A DNA stretch of 64,000 nucleotides from Persicaria tinctoria (GCA_037127255.1 JBANSL010000013.1:14342688-14406687), one strand, 5' to 3'. Positions 36,101 to 47,579 are shown, counted from the first letter of the stretch. Numbers and translations: made by a program. Notes: generated from the letters alone by a model not told the origin.

Positions 36101-38633
36101 GCTCTGATACCACTGTTGGGGAAAAATGCGGGTAGCTAACACTCGATCTCGTGTGCCTCGGATGGATCATGCTCCACTTACAAATGAGAACTTGTATTAT
36201 ATATTATGTACACAAGTACGTACACCTCTCACAAATACAAGACTCACATACACCACTCGACTCAAGAGACTAACTTCACTCTTTGGTGGACCACACACTC
36301 GTGTGATCGAGACGCCCTCATGCTCAATCGATCACACCTACTGGCTAACGACCAACCCACACACTCTAGTGTATGATCGAGACACCCTCATTCTCAATCG
36401 ATCACACACTAGGATTCACACTTATTTGGAGGAGCACTCACCCTGCCCACTCACTTACAATATGTGCTCCTTGTGCCTATTTATAGGCCATGCCATCCTG
36501 TACAAGGAGAATGAAGGTTCAATAATGTAAAACAAAGTAATGTAAAGATACTCTAGAAGGGGGGTTGAATAGAGTATGCCGGTTTTTCGCAGATAGTCTC
36601 AAAACTTTTGAAGCTCGTGCAAAACCCTTTGAGATTTAGACTTAGTCTTTTCTCTGAAAACCTGAATCACAAAGTTAAACAATTCGAACCAAGTGTGGAA
36701 ATAAGGTAAAGCAGTAAATAAAGGACTCGATGAATTATTTACGAGGTTCGGCACGAACTTGGCCTACGTCCCCGCCTAGGGTTCTTCCACAACCCTAGGA
36801 TTCAACCGGCTTTTATTGATTCACAAGACTTAGGATCCTAATAGCTCACCGAGAAGCCTCTCTCCTATACAATTGCAATCTAGTCAACTCACGTTTCCTT
36901 GGAGTCCTAGACCAATCTAGAAGAGCCCCACCTCTCTATGCTATCTAGTACAATCCTCTTACACTTAGTGAATCAATCACCTAGTGTCCACTTCCCGAGT
37001 TACAAACTCTCGAGTATAACACTATCACGAAATATATCTATAAGCTCACTGTGTAACTCTCAAATGCTTTGAAATGAAATAACAAACTCTTAAGGACTAG
37101 TAGAGAGCACACGAAGAAGACAGATCTCGCTTGAGGGCTTGAATGTATGAATGTTTGTGTTCACGAATGTGTGGCTGTCTTCTTCTTCCTTTTCTTTATA
37201 TTGAAACAAATCGGCGCCTAATGATCGTCACCAACGGCTAGAGAGGATCATGGCTTGAGCTGGATTCTTCACAATCTTCTATCTTTGGAAACTTCTGAAG
37301 CCATGATCTTCCGATTTGAATCTTCTCGATTTACAGCTTAAGGAAGTAGATAATATTCAAAAAAGCTTCATGAAATGTTAGTGAATATATATAATAATAT
37401 TTGAAAGCATATAATAACATAAAATAATATTCGAACATAATATCATGGAGAACAGGTTTTGTGTTTCATCAACACTTCTAAAGCTTCAAGACCTTTGAAA
37501 CTTATTCCGAGATTTTCATCAAGGGAGTGGAGTCATCAGAGAATTCTAGGACATCTCTAGAATACTCCAAGACTAGAGTCATCCCTATGCTTCTAGTCTT
37601 CTCCATACATTTCCTAAGATTCTCCAAGCTTCCGGAGAACTCTACACAAGTCTAGGCATATCTAGTCTCTTCACCATTCCGGAACCTTCCATAAGGTTTC
37701 ACACGCTTCCAGAGTCTTCCACACTCTTCCGTATGCTTCCAGAACATTCCGCCATGTTCCAGAGACTACCGTTGCATTCCACATTCTTCTAGAACGTTCC
37801 TCAATTTAGCCCAAAACACATTTTCGATCATGTATTTGAAATATGAATTATTGTCCAACACAATCTTCTCCATTCTTTCGTAGGTTCTACAAAGATCTTC
37901 TACCTTCCAATTGGGGTTTGGCTTGAGTGAGATAAGCAACCTTTGGGTTAAGGAATACTCTGGAAGGTTTTGTTTCTCCAAGCATCTCCAAGCTTCCTTC
38001 ATCTACATTCTCTTGATTTGTCTAGAGCCTTGTTTCCACCCTTTGGCCTCCATGACTTCAAGCCTATAAATAGGAAGCTTCTCCCCACATTTCATTTAAT
38101 CCACAAACACTTGCTCATCTACACACAAATTAGTTTCCATCCAAACATTCTATTCCATGTTCTTGTAAAGAGAGAGTTTTGCCGATTACCTCTTGTAATC
38201 ATATAGAAGTTTCGTTGTACTCTTTTTTATTTGATAGTTGATTTGCTGGCTCTTGTCATCCTTGGGTTTTCCTTCCGGTACTTGAATTTCCCATGTAAAA
38301 TTTTATGTGTTCTATCTTGCCTTATTTTCTTTCTATTTTGTGATTTTGTTAAGTTCTTTCGTTGCGCGCTCGTGTTTTTTTTTTGACAGTATGCAAGAAG
38401 TAGATCGACAAAGCGATCTTGAAGCCATTAAAAGATGGCTTGATAAATCCTAGACGCTCGTGTTTATTACCACTAAATCCCTAATAGTTAATATTAGGGA
38501 TCCTGCTATATATATCAGTTCAATTTTGTGTCTTGGTTTTGCAGGTAATGTGGCAGTGGCAAGAAGTTGCAACAACATGTTAAAGGTTGGAGTTGTGATG
38601 GCATTCCACACATTGATTTTCGTGACACATTAG
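33156..38633 (+). CDS. DUF26-C: kinase-less cysteine-rich repeat protein, secreted or GPI-type
   Basis: The only plus-strand DUF26 gene here. Exons by GT/AG: 33156-33535, 33973-34454 and 38545-38633, joining to 317 codons. The product has a signal peptide and two DUF26 domains (CRSDLSLRACSSC; CSPDRVGPLCERC). A Pro/Ala-rich linker follows, then a short last exon ending in a hydrophobic tail (KVGVVMAFHTLIFVTH). There is no kinase. The tail could be a GPI-anchor signal or weak TM segment, as in plasmodesmata-type or cysteine-rich repeat secretory proteins (inference). The ectodomain resembles D and F. Exon 1/2 is split by an insertion bracketed by GGTACG, at a place where all other DUF26 genes here are continuous. 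Exon 3 lies about 4.1 kb away across transposons and is the least certain part. If it is not used, the frame ends near 34462. Confidence 0.6.
33541..33971 (+). mobile_element. 431-bp insertion acting as intron 1 of DUF26-C
   Basis: Flanked by the direct repeat GGTACG (33535-33540, 33972-33977). Splicing from TCTG|GTACGG to AATAG|GTACGAG would remove it cleanly and restore a VWYEQC reading as in the paralogs. It has no terminal inverted repeat. It contains CTGATACCATATTTAAG and AAAACCAATTGATAAT, reminiscent of LTR or TRIM fragments elsewhere in the window. Confidence 0.5.
34640..34890. repeat. Direct duplication A (left copy)
   Basis: About 250 bp from CTTCTCCATCC to AATCCACAAACACTTGC. It is about 85 percent similar by eye to 37861-38113, including the TATA-like CCTATAAATAG and CTTCTCCCCACATTTC. 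The two copies lie outside the two LTR-like blocks of the element at 34927-37860. Confidence 0.7.
34927..37860 (-). mobile_element. Internally non-coding LTR element (TRIM/LARD-like), left LTR truncated
   Basis: Left LTR 34927-35318 matches the right LTR 36114-37860 after removal of a nested 1.03-kb insertion. Both end ATTGTCCAACA. On the minus strand the right LTR is followed by TGGTATCAGAGCCG (primer-binding site, near 36100-36113). The left LTR is preceded by the purine tract AAGGGAGGAA, so the element points left. The 0.8-kb interior (35319-36113) has no retroviral domain. The left LTR lacks about 320 bp of its outer end, and no target duplication was found. Confidence 0.7.
36512..37538. 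mobile_element. Solo LTR nested in the right LTR
   Basis: It starts TGAAGGTTC, ends GTCATCA and is flanked by the 5-bp duplication GAGAA (36507-36511, 37539-37543). The intact target is visible in the left LTR as AAGGAGAATTCTAGG. Its TAGAAGGGGGGTTGAATAGA motif is the reverse complement form of the LTR end near 56710-56745. Confidence 0.85.
37861..38113. repeat. Direct duplication A (right copy)
   Basis: Partner of 34640-34890. It includes CTATAAATAG at about 38065 and CTTCTCCCCACATTTCATTT, and continues into sequence not shared with the left copy. Confidence 0.7.
38378..38454 (-). mobile_element. Poly(A) retroposon, copy 3, severely 5'-truncated
   Basis: Minus-oriented: a T run at its left side, then the family 3' end including the hairpin (38422-38441; one innermost mismatch). 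It is flanked by the 11-bp repeat CGCTCGTGTTT (38367-38377 and 38455-38465). Only about 77 bp of the family remain. It lies in intron 2 of DUF26-C, 80 bp upstream of the last exon. Confidence 0.8.
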
Positions 38634-39240
38634 TGTTGTAATATTCGGAGTATAGGTTGGAAATTGCCCTTTATTTATGGGGAGGGCATTAAAAAAATAT
38701 GTTTTTTTGGCTTCAGTTCAAAGATATATATTGTCCCCGATAAAAAGAATTACTAACTTAATTGATAACATTGGATCACATAAACATATATGTGTGCCTA
38801 TTATACATGATAAGTCTTAAAATCGCCTATATATTATAATATATAGTGTACTATATGCAGCACTGTTCCAGTGTTCCGTAATTGATGGATACATTTATGA
38901 GAATTATAGTGTTTGTGATTGTCATCCTCTCCATGGCCTGGTGCAGCAGTGCCTAGGCTTCCTTGTTAAGAAATGGGACGTTCAGTTCCATTATATTTTT
39001 AGGGACGTTCAGTTCCATTATATTTCTTTTTTTATTAGGTTTTCATTCTATTTCGGACCCTCTCGGAGAATGTATCGCTAGTCAACAAAGACATTAGGAG
39101 AAGGGTTACTCCTCTTGTTGTTCATGTGTAGCATGTTGCACATTACGTGAGAGGCTTTGCCTCTCGGTTCAACAACAACAACAACAAAATTATGCCACAA
39201 GAAATATTGCTACACTTTTTTACGACAACCAAATTGATTG
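38634..39240. other. Intergenic, no gene seen
   Basis: AT-rich 3' flank of DUF26-C. It contains a direct repeat of GGGACGTTCAGTTCCATTAT (near 38970 and 39001) and a (CAA)n run near 39171-39188. No conserved frame. Confidence 0.5.
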
Positions 39241-39335
39241 TGTCGGATCAGAGTTAGACATTGTTGTCAAGGCTGTTTTACCCAACCCAATTGCCATCTT
39301 CGTCGGGGAAGGCAGCCGAATCTTCTGTTATAGCG
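39241..39335 (-). pseudogene. DUF26 exon fragment of CRK-B/E type
   Basis: About 95 bp closely matching the CRK-B exon at 24353-24430. It reads, in one frame, SAAFPDEDGNWVG, then a stop, then NSLDNNV, then further stops. It is an isolated relic of a B/E-type ectodomain gene, now next to the D pseudogene, which is of C/F type. A retroelement LTR-like stretch (TTTACGTGGTTCGGC, near 39362) abuts it. Confidence 0.8.
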
Positions 39336-39439
39336 AGAATGATAAAGCGAACAACACAAAGATTTACGTGGTTCGGCAACGGTGTGTTACGTACGTCCAC
39401 GTGCAGAGAACCAGTTTTGTATTAGAGGTTCGGCAACTT

Positions 39440-41385
39440 TCCCCAGAGATACGAGTCTCGAAAAGCGCCAAGACGTCAATGTTGTAATGGTTCCAGATAT
39501 ACCAGATAGCCCTACCAAAGCTTTTCTTTACTGCACCGAAACAATTCCAAAACAAAATGTTAGTGTTGTTATCCATCCACTTAAAGATGAAGAGGCGAAC
39601 GAAAGAAAAGGAAAAGAAACATAGAGAAATATAGAAACAGGGGAAATTAAACTCCCTGTCCGGTAACATCCTCAACCGATGCCCTGGTGGCGTTCTGTCC
39701 ATTCGGATTCGCTTTGTCCGTGGTGTCCCAGAACATTCCCATCAGAGGCGCCGTGGGGTGAGCGTTCTAATCGCAGGACCAGCCACCCCCTTTCCCATCC
39801 ATCGACGTCGAGGCTTGCGCCTCCTCCATAACTCCTTCTTGATCCTCTGCGGTGCTTTCTCCATCAGAGGCATTGTTCAATATGGGGTTAGGGACGCAAA
39901 GTTTCCCCTTGACTTCAGAATTGATAGCCTTGGAGTTAGAATTTTTCTTCCCATATTTCTTCTTGAAAGATTTATTCTCTCTGGGTGTAAGTTTGGGGTC
40001 CATTCGAGGCCCACCCAACTTAACCGTAGTAACATCTGGGCCAGACAGGGGCAGTGGGCCCATAGCTTTGTTAGGCCCATTTCCAACCGGGCCATTCTCG
40101 GTATTAATCTCCACTTGGCTCTTTCCCTTGCAATTATTAGCCATGCTTCCGAAATCAGTCCCCGAAGTGGCAACGGTAGTATTACTCTTAATTTCAAGAT
40201 TAATATCTCCCGCCTTCTTTCCTTTGGGAACTCCCGCCTGCGATTTACTCCTACTACTTTTCCCCCGTTCATTAATGCTCCCTTCCGTCGAGCCTTTTGG
40301 CGTTCTTTTATATTGCTGCGTCGGCGCTGGTGCCAGAGAAGGAAACTGCTTACTAGTACTACCACTGGCCGACGTGTATGTCTGGCTAGTAGGTGGGGCT
40401 CTTGGTTTGGGAGGGCGATTCCTTCTTTTGACCACCATCCAGGGGCCATGAATCCCAACACCAGTTTCAACCGGTTTCCCGTCCTTTTGTGGTTTTGGGG
40501 TACTTGCCGCCCTCTCCCTTTCATCCCCTTCTCTATGTTTCTCTCCATTGTCCTGAATGAAGGTGCATTGGTTCTTGATGTGACCGGCCCTGCCACATGA
40601 AAAACAGGTTTTTGGGACTCCCTCATAATCCAGCAAGTACCTCTCACAATTCACATTAATCGAACCCTTCAGTGGTTCCTCAAGGTTCACTTCCACGTAA
40701 ACTCTAGCGAAATTCCCCCGGTTCGTGTAGACCGTGCGATGATCAACATTGATAGGCTTTCCCAAACCTTCCTCCATCTTCAAGAGAACATCTTATTGGT
40801 ATAGAACCATCGGGAGATCAATGATACGGATCCAGGAAGGGATCGTTTTGATAATCTCCGACGGCTTGAAATCCGGCGACCAAACCTTGATAACTAAGCA
40901 CTTACCGAAGACCTACCAAGGACCACTGTCTTTCCAAAGCTCTCTCAGTTTTCTTTCCATGACATACAATGGTATCTTAGGTCCAAGCATTCGGATCACC
41001 AGCGAGTTTTCCCAAACCCCGGCCAGAACATTTATCACCATTGGATCAATGGTAATGGAGGGATCTCCTCCCGGCCCTTGTGGGAACAACACCACAATAT
41101 TATCCCTGATGAACTTCTCGCAAACCAGCGTCTTTTGCTGTGTAAACCCACCTGACACAACCTTATCCCTCCACAAGGTTTTCTCGGGGGGGGGGGGGGG
41201 GGGGACAGGTTCACGTTCTCAGTCATGACCCCTCTCGGCCCCGGATCTACCGGAGGAGGCGGATCCGGGGGGTGGTCTGCCTGCATCTCATTAGGGGTTC
41301 CCTTTCCCGAGTCTGGTGTGGCCTTTTCGCTTTCCGGCGTAACCGCTTTGCTCACCATACGCTCTTTTTTTTCTTTATACGATGG
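39440..41385 (-). mobile_element. LINE (L1-type), 5' part only, inserted in CRK-D
   Basis: The ORF1-like region (41358-39767) starts with a charged, Pro-rich leader. It has a poly-G-induced frameshift at 41184-41204, a DUF4283-like stretch (GKCLVIKVWSPDFKP), in-frame stops near 40793 and 40911, and a CCHC knuckle CFSCGRAGHIKNQC (open part 40783-39767). ORF2 begins at 39576 with TNILFWNC and LALFETRISG, the start of an APE-type endonuclease, and stops after about 45 residues. Sequence then changes to LTR-like TTGCCGAACC. Loss of the 3' end is opposite to the usual 5' truncation of LINEs. Confidence 0.8.
41184..41204. repeat. Poly-G tract (21 bp) in LINE ORF1
   Basis: A run of 21 G shifts the ORF1 frame. 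It encodes a proline run on the minus strand. Its length may be misread in the assembly. Confidence 0.85.
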
Positions 41386-41790
41386 TGGAGCTATTGAGGT
41401 AGAGGAGCGTGCACTGCTCGAATTAGACGACTGGTTCCTTGAAATTGGGGCAGCTGGAGACGATCTGGGTAGAGGCGGCGTGCACGCAGGAGGTGCAGAC
41501 AGGGAGGGAGAGGTCGTCGCGGCAGTAGTAGCGGCCGTAGACCGTGTTGTCGGAGCCTTCGGTGATGGAGGTTTGGTAGTATAAGGAGAAGGAAGAACTG
41601 GAATCGAGGGCGGAGAGGAGGGTTTTGAGGTTGAGTTGGTAGGGACTGCCGTCGGTGTAGTTTCCGACATCGCTTAGGCAATAGAAGTCGATGAATCGGG
41701 GGATTGTGTTTGATTGTTGGAGAATCGGGATTGCAAATAAGGCTACAAAGACAAGGAATGAAGTTGCAGGTATCAATTCGAAGGAAGAAA
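41386..41790 (-). pseudogene. CRK-D: DUF26 exon 1 remnant broken by a LINE
   Basis: Minus-strand remnant of a CRK ectodomain of the C/F type. It has a hydrophobic leader, an N-terminal DUF26 with CRDDLSLPVCTSC, and FKEPVV. The start codon region (about 41790) matches CRK-F, but a 4-bp deletion right after the SN codons puts it out of frame. The position equivalent to Trp in VVWFEQC is a stop. Homology ends at about 41386 in CTLLYLNSSTIV, where the LINE begins. No TM or kinase exon follows. The 5' flank (41850-41945) matches that of CRK-F. Confidence 0.85.
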
Positions 41791-41799
41791 CATGTTCTT

Positions 41800-42737
41800 T
41801 GATGTTTTACATTCTCTCAATCAGAAATATGCATATGTTGTTAGTGTATGTGCAGTCCGACGCCTCAAGTGATCGATCGATCGATCTTGTCAAAGGTTTA
41901 ATTTGGTGGGTGGGCAACACGTTCATGCAATTGAACAGTGCTACACAAATAAATGATACGAATTGGCAATTGACTCACTCTTAATTTATTGAGGACCACT
42001 ATAGTCTATAAATGCATTTACAGGGGAAATCCTTAATCTACTAAAGACTTCACTAGGACAAACCCACACCCTAGCGAATTTACTATAAGTCTATAACCGT
42101 AAACCGTTAACAAGAAAACTAAGCAAACCTATTTCTCAACTAATGGCTTTGATGCTCAAATGTTCGTCTTCCTCGAGTATTAATTTGTTAAAAATAACGT
42201 GCACAAAAGTCAAACGACATTTATTTTGAAACGGAAGAAGTATATAATCTCATAATTTAGATAGAATTAGGTTTATCTATTTGTGCTTGATAGATTTATC
42301 CTGGATAAGATTTATTTTAGGCAATATAATATCCTATAGTCCTATACGCAAAATCCTAGAAGCATTCATCTCAATTCAGCACAATTAAGTTTTTTTTTTT
42401 TTGAATAAAAAAAATGTTTGTCTTCCTCAAGTATTAATTTTTTTTTGAAACATGTTCTTTGATGTTTTACATTCTCTCAGCACAATTAAGTTGAGTCCTA
42501 ACTGAGTGACCATTAAACGCTAGGGGGTTCGTGAGCAGGGCCACCAACCAGTAGAGGGTCCAGAGGGCTAGCGGTACAGTGGTTCAGTCATAGGTTTATC
42601 GTTTATCAACCAGTGTGGGTGACACATCTCGTAATCCTCGTTTGGTTTCGAGAAACGTCCTTAATGAAATCTCTCGGTGTGGATGTAGCCAATTTGGTGA
42701 ACCACGATCAATTATGTGTGTCGATCTTATATATTTG
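41800..42737. other. Intergenic with LTR-like fragment
   Basis: Left part is the former promoter region of CRK-D, sharing GGTGGGTGGGCAACACGTTC with CRK-F. A partial MITE-like end (ACGACATTTATTTTGAAACGG) lies near 42208. About 42590-42737 has the look of an old LTR (TTTGGTGAACCACGATCAAT), directly abutting copia element 1. No gene. Confidence 0.4.
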
Positions 42738-45700
42738 TGAAAAACACTTGAACGATTGTTCGAAGTGCCTAGGAGGAGACCTCCATTGATGAATTTCAGA
42801 AGAACAAAGAAGGAAGAAGAGGTTGTTGTAACTAATTTTCTGATTGTTCCAACTTGTTCTTTCAATTGCTTGTAATCGGGTATTTATACACAATTGAAAC
42901 AATTTACCAAAATACCCTCATATACTTCCTATATTCCCCCCTCAAGCTGGGCTTGATGAGTGAACCAAGCCCAGTTTGGAAGCTAATAAGGAGTGTTGAT
43001 CGGCTCCTAAAGGTTTGGTTAGGATATCAGCAAGCTGCAAGCCTGTGCGTAATTGTGAAGGAAGTAGGAACCCATCAGTGAGCTTTTTCACGAATGTAGT
43101 GACAATCTAGGCGAAGGTGTTTGGTCCGTTCATGAAAGACCGGGTTCTCTGCTATGTGAATGGCGGCTTTGTTGTCGCAATGAAGCACAATTGGTTTGGG
43201 AACCGAGATTCTGAAGTCCTCCAATATCGAATCAAGCTACACCAATTCGCTTGCAGTTTTAGACATGTTGCGGTATTCGACCTCTGCTGATGATTTGGAA
43301 ATGGTGGTTTGCTTTTTTGTTTTCCACGAAACAAGAGCCTTGCCCAGAAAATTGCAGAAGCCCGTTAGTGATCTTCTAGTAAACAAGTAGTTTCCCCAAT
43401 CCGAATCACAGAGGGCATCAAGGTGGATGAAATTATCAGTTGGGTATAACAAACCCAGGTTGAATGTACCCTTTAGATACCTTACAACGTGAAATGCCAC
43501 TTGCCAATGGGGAAGCTGAGGATCTCCCATGAATTGACTGAGGTGTTGCACGACGTAGGATATGTCCAGGCGAGTCATGTTGAGGTATAGGAGACGACTC
43601 ACCAGACGCCTATATTTCTCAGGTTCATCCAGGAAAGAACCCTAATTGATTGTAAGTTTGAGACCACGAGGAAGAGGAAAATAAGCCGACTTGCAGTCCT
43701 CCATTTGGGTGTCCTGTAGTATGTCTAAGACATACTTCCTCTGGTTCAGCAATGTAGCATGATCAGTCCTGGACACCTCTAATCCCAGGAACTATCTCAC
43801 TTCACCCAGATCCTTGATGGTGTTTGTGTATGCAATGCATCTTTAAGAGAACAAATTTCTGCTTGATTGTCCCCTGTGATGAGAAGATCATCTACATATA
43901 CCAGCACTGCAACAATACCTTCAGGAACCAGCTTGATGAAGAGAGAAAAATCATAGCAGGATTTAACGAATCCCTTGCTCAAAAAGAACTTAGAGAGCTC
44001 GATGTTCCATTGCCTAGATGCCTGTTTCAGGCCATATAATGAGCGCTTTAGCTTGCAAACTTGATCAGTAGCAGCTTTATCAAAGCCATCAGGAACCTTC
44101 ATAAACACTTCCTCTTCAATGAATCCATGAAGGAAAGCATTATTTATGTCAAGTTGGTGGATTGGCCAACGTTTGAAGGTGGCAAGAGCAATCAACACAC
44201 GTACAGTAGTGAACTTGGCAACTGGGCTAAAGGTGTGTTTGAAGTCCTTACCCTTGATCTGATTGTACCCCTTAGCAACAAGACGAGCTTTGAACCTTTC
44301 CACACTCCCATCAGATCTGAACTTTATCTTATAAACCCATCGGCATCCAATGACAGTTTTCCCTAGAGGAATTTGAGTAAGGAACCATGTATCATTGTCT
44401 TCAAGAGCTTTAATCTTCTTCTACATAGCATCAACCCATCTTGGGTCAGATTTTGCTTGCTTGTAAGTGAGAGGTTCCTTGAGAGACAAAACTTGATAAA
44501 GGAACACAACATAGTCTTCTGGATAATAAGCCTGATCATCCAGACTTGTGACCATAAAGGAATTTGAACTGGAAGAGGTTGCGGGGCAAATAAAGTCCTG
44601 TAGGTATTTAGGAGGTTGAATATTTATGAGGGATCTTAGAATAGAAGGAAGATCATTGGGACTGGTTGAAGAGGATGATGTAGAAGGGAGATGAATATTT
44701 GAATTGGCAAGGGGATTAATAGGATTAGAGGATTCTGAGCTACCAATAGATGGCACAGAATCAGGTGCTATTTGTGGTGGTAAAGAAGGCTCTGAGTTAG
44801 GTGATGGGGATCTCTCAGTAGAATCTATTTGTGGTAAAATGTTAGGAAGATGTGCAGGGTTAACAAGGGGAAGATGATCAGAAGAGGAAGAGGGTGAGGA
44901 CTGAGTTGGAGTGGAAGGAGCAAAGGGAAAAGTGGATTCACGGAAGACCACATCCCTACTGATCACAACTTTCTTCTCTTTAAGATCATAGACCTTGTAG
45001 GCTTTTTGACCTCTCGGATATCCCAAGAAAACACATCTCCTTGCTTTAGGTGCTAGTTTATCCTTGATATGCCCCTTAATGAGAGCAAAGCATAAACAAC
45101 CAACCACCTTTAGTGTATCATATTTAGGGGGCAGACCATACAATCTTTCAAAGGGTGTTGACCATTTGAGAACTGCAGAAGGCAACAGGTTGATGAGATG
45201 TGCAGCTGCTAGCACACAGTCACCCCAGAAACCAATTGGTAAATGAGCTCTCAGTCTACTGGCTCTAGTTGTCTCGAGGAGATGTCATTGTTTTCGTTCC
45301 ACCCTTCCATTCCGTTGGGGAACAAAAGGCACAGCCAACTGGTGAACAATACCTTTCTTGACAAAAAATTCTTTGCACCCAAAGAACTCAGTGCCATTGT
45401 CACTTTTAATGACTTTGACAATGGCTTCAAACTGCCTTTCAACCATGCTAATGAAATCATATACCACTTTGCTAACTTGCAATTTGTTAGGTAATAAGAA
45501 AACCCATACTCCTCTACTGAAATCATCAACTAGAGTGACAAAATACTTGGCCCCATTATAGCTAGGAGTTCTATATGGTCCCCAAAGGTCCACATGGATC
45601 AATTCAAATATCTTTGTAGCAATAGCAATACTGTTATCAAAAGGAAATGAATGCATTTTTGCCATCACACATGTTTCACAAAACAAAGTTTCACCATTTG

Positions 45701-47579
45701 GCACAGTGGTCCCAACCACATGTCTTAATTTGGAAATGGAAATGTGTCCTAACCTGTCATGTAAAAGCTGCACATGACTGACTTTATTAAAAAATAATGC
45801 ATTATCCTGAAATTTCTTCACAACATTGCTCCATCTTCCAACACCTCCAAGCAATTGTAACTGAGCCTTGTACAACTGTCCTGGAATTCTCTCAGCTATC
45901 AACAAATTCTGACCATCATCAGGGCCTGAAAGAAGCATTTAGACTTTGTGAACTTCACATCAACACTTGTGTGGTCAATCAGTTTCCCTACTGATAGCAA
46001 ATTGACTTTAAATTCAGGAACATAGAACACATCTTGCAACATAAGACCTGACACCAGTTCAATATCCCCTACTTCTTGGACCTTCTTAATGGTACCATCA
46101 GGTAGGTAGACAAATACTCACAGGTTTATTAAGCTTGCGTCTAGACCTTGAGAACTTATCATTAAAGGTCATATGATCTGAAGCTCCTGAGTCAATTATC
46201 CAAGACAAATCATAATCCTTGCTACTCCTAAAGGAATTCATAGCAGAGATTATACCTGCACTGTTGGTGGATGCTAAATGAGCCTTCCCTTTCATAGCCT
46301 TCAAGACTTGTTGATATATGTCGTTTTCCATGACCAAATCAATCTCAGATCCCTGATTTGCAAACACATCAACATCTAGAGGAGACTCAAACATCCCTAA
46401 TACAACTGCTGCAGTTTTCATGGCCTTCTTTCCTTTGGGATCCTTAAACCAATCGGGATACCCTGTGATTTTGAAGAAACCATCCACTGTATGACCTTGC
46501 AGCCCACAGTGACTGCATAGCTTGTCTGCATTGTCTTTCTGAGGCTGTTTCTTGGAGCTAGACGATTTCTTGGAGCTAGACTTGTTATCTCCACCTACAG
46601 TTTCAACCTGATACACTAGAGAATATGCCTAGCTTGTTGACTGTTGGCATTTTCTCCATAGCAAGAATTTGGTTTCTGACACTATCATATGTGTCATTCA
46701 ATCCCATGAGGAATTGAAGCAACTTATTCTTGTTTTCAATCTCTGCCAATTTCTTGACCATATCACAAGTACAATTTACGATTGCACCACATGTGCATTT
46801 TGTCACTCCTTCCAAGCTCAAAATCTCGTTCCACAATTTCTTTAATTTCCCAAGGTAATCTCCAACATACATCGTTCCCTATTCAAGATTGCTCAAACTT
46901 TTCTTTAGCTGATACTCAAGCGGACCATTCGTCTGAGCATACCTCTCCATCAATTCCTCCCAAAGCTCCTTCGTCGAATCTGTGTACATGAATCCCTCTG
47001 AGATCTCAGCAGTCATGGAGTTTAATATCCAGCACCGAACCATATAATCGCATCTCTTCCACCTTGGAAGATCCTCCGGCATCACATTTTCTTCCAGAGA
47101 ACTTCCATCGATGAACGCGACCATGAATTTGGCTCCTAATGCCATTTTTACTCCCCTGCTCCAACTCAAAAAGTTGGATCCGTTGAACGAATTAGCGACG
47201 AGCTTTGCTCCAGGATGATCGGAGTTAGCCCGACCTAGCGGATCATTCATATTGTTGCTTCCGGCGCCATTTCCCGTTTCTCCAGGAATCGGATCTCTGA
47301 CTTCTTCCATTGTTGTCAAGCTTTGCTGTTCCTCTATGATTACTGATGCGCCAAGGATCAATCTCCCGTGCGCTCTGATACCATGAAAAACACTTGAACG
47401 ATTGTTCGAAGTGCCTAGGAGGAGACCTCCATTGATGAATTTCAGAAGAACAAAGAAGGAAGAAGAGGTTGTTGTAACTGATTTTCTGATTGTTCCAACT
47501 TGTTCTTTCAATTGCTTGTAATCGGGTATTTATACACAATTGAAACAATTTACCAAAATACCCTCATATACTTCCTATA
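42738..47579 (-). mobile_element. Ty1/copia retrotransposon 1, young LTRs, broken ORFs
   Basis: A minus-strand element with 196-bp LTRs (42738-42933, 47384-47579) differing at one base by eye (A at 42830 region versus G). The primer-binding site TGGTATCAGAGCG follows the 5' LTR (47372-47383). The purine tract GAGGGGGGAA precedes the 3' LTR. The flanks ATTTG and ATTGG may be a target duplication with one change. Domain order gag, protease, integrase, RT, RNase H is that of copia. LTRs begin TATAGG rather than TG on the sense strand. Internal frames carry several shifts and stops. Confidence 0.9.
42934..47310 (-). pseudogene. Copia 1 gag-pol, decayed
   Basis: Gag starts at 47310 (MEEVRDPIPGE) and is interrupted by a TAG near 46880. 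A small frame-changing insertion lies near 46625 (around CTAG). A zinc knuckle follows whose last Cys is Phe (CSHCGLQGHTVDGFF). The protease motif is WIIDSGASDHM. A 4-bp tandem duplication near 46105 shifts the frame again, and another shift lies near 45938. Integrase shows HHCC (CETCVMAK), HVDLWGPY and SDNGTEFFG, then a stop near 45284. RT retains LHGFIEEEVFMKVP and LVYVDDLLITGD (43797-44303), then shifts. RNase H remains at 43602-43237 (DSDWGNYLFTRRS). Confidence 0.85.

Noticed and set aside
39758..40600. Long plus-strand frames (280 and 199 aa)
   Set aside because: They are antisense shadows of LINE ORF1, which has the CCHC knuckle in the minus frame.
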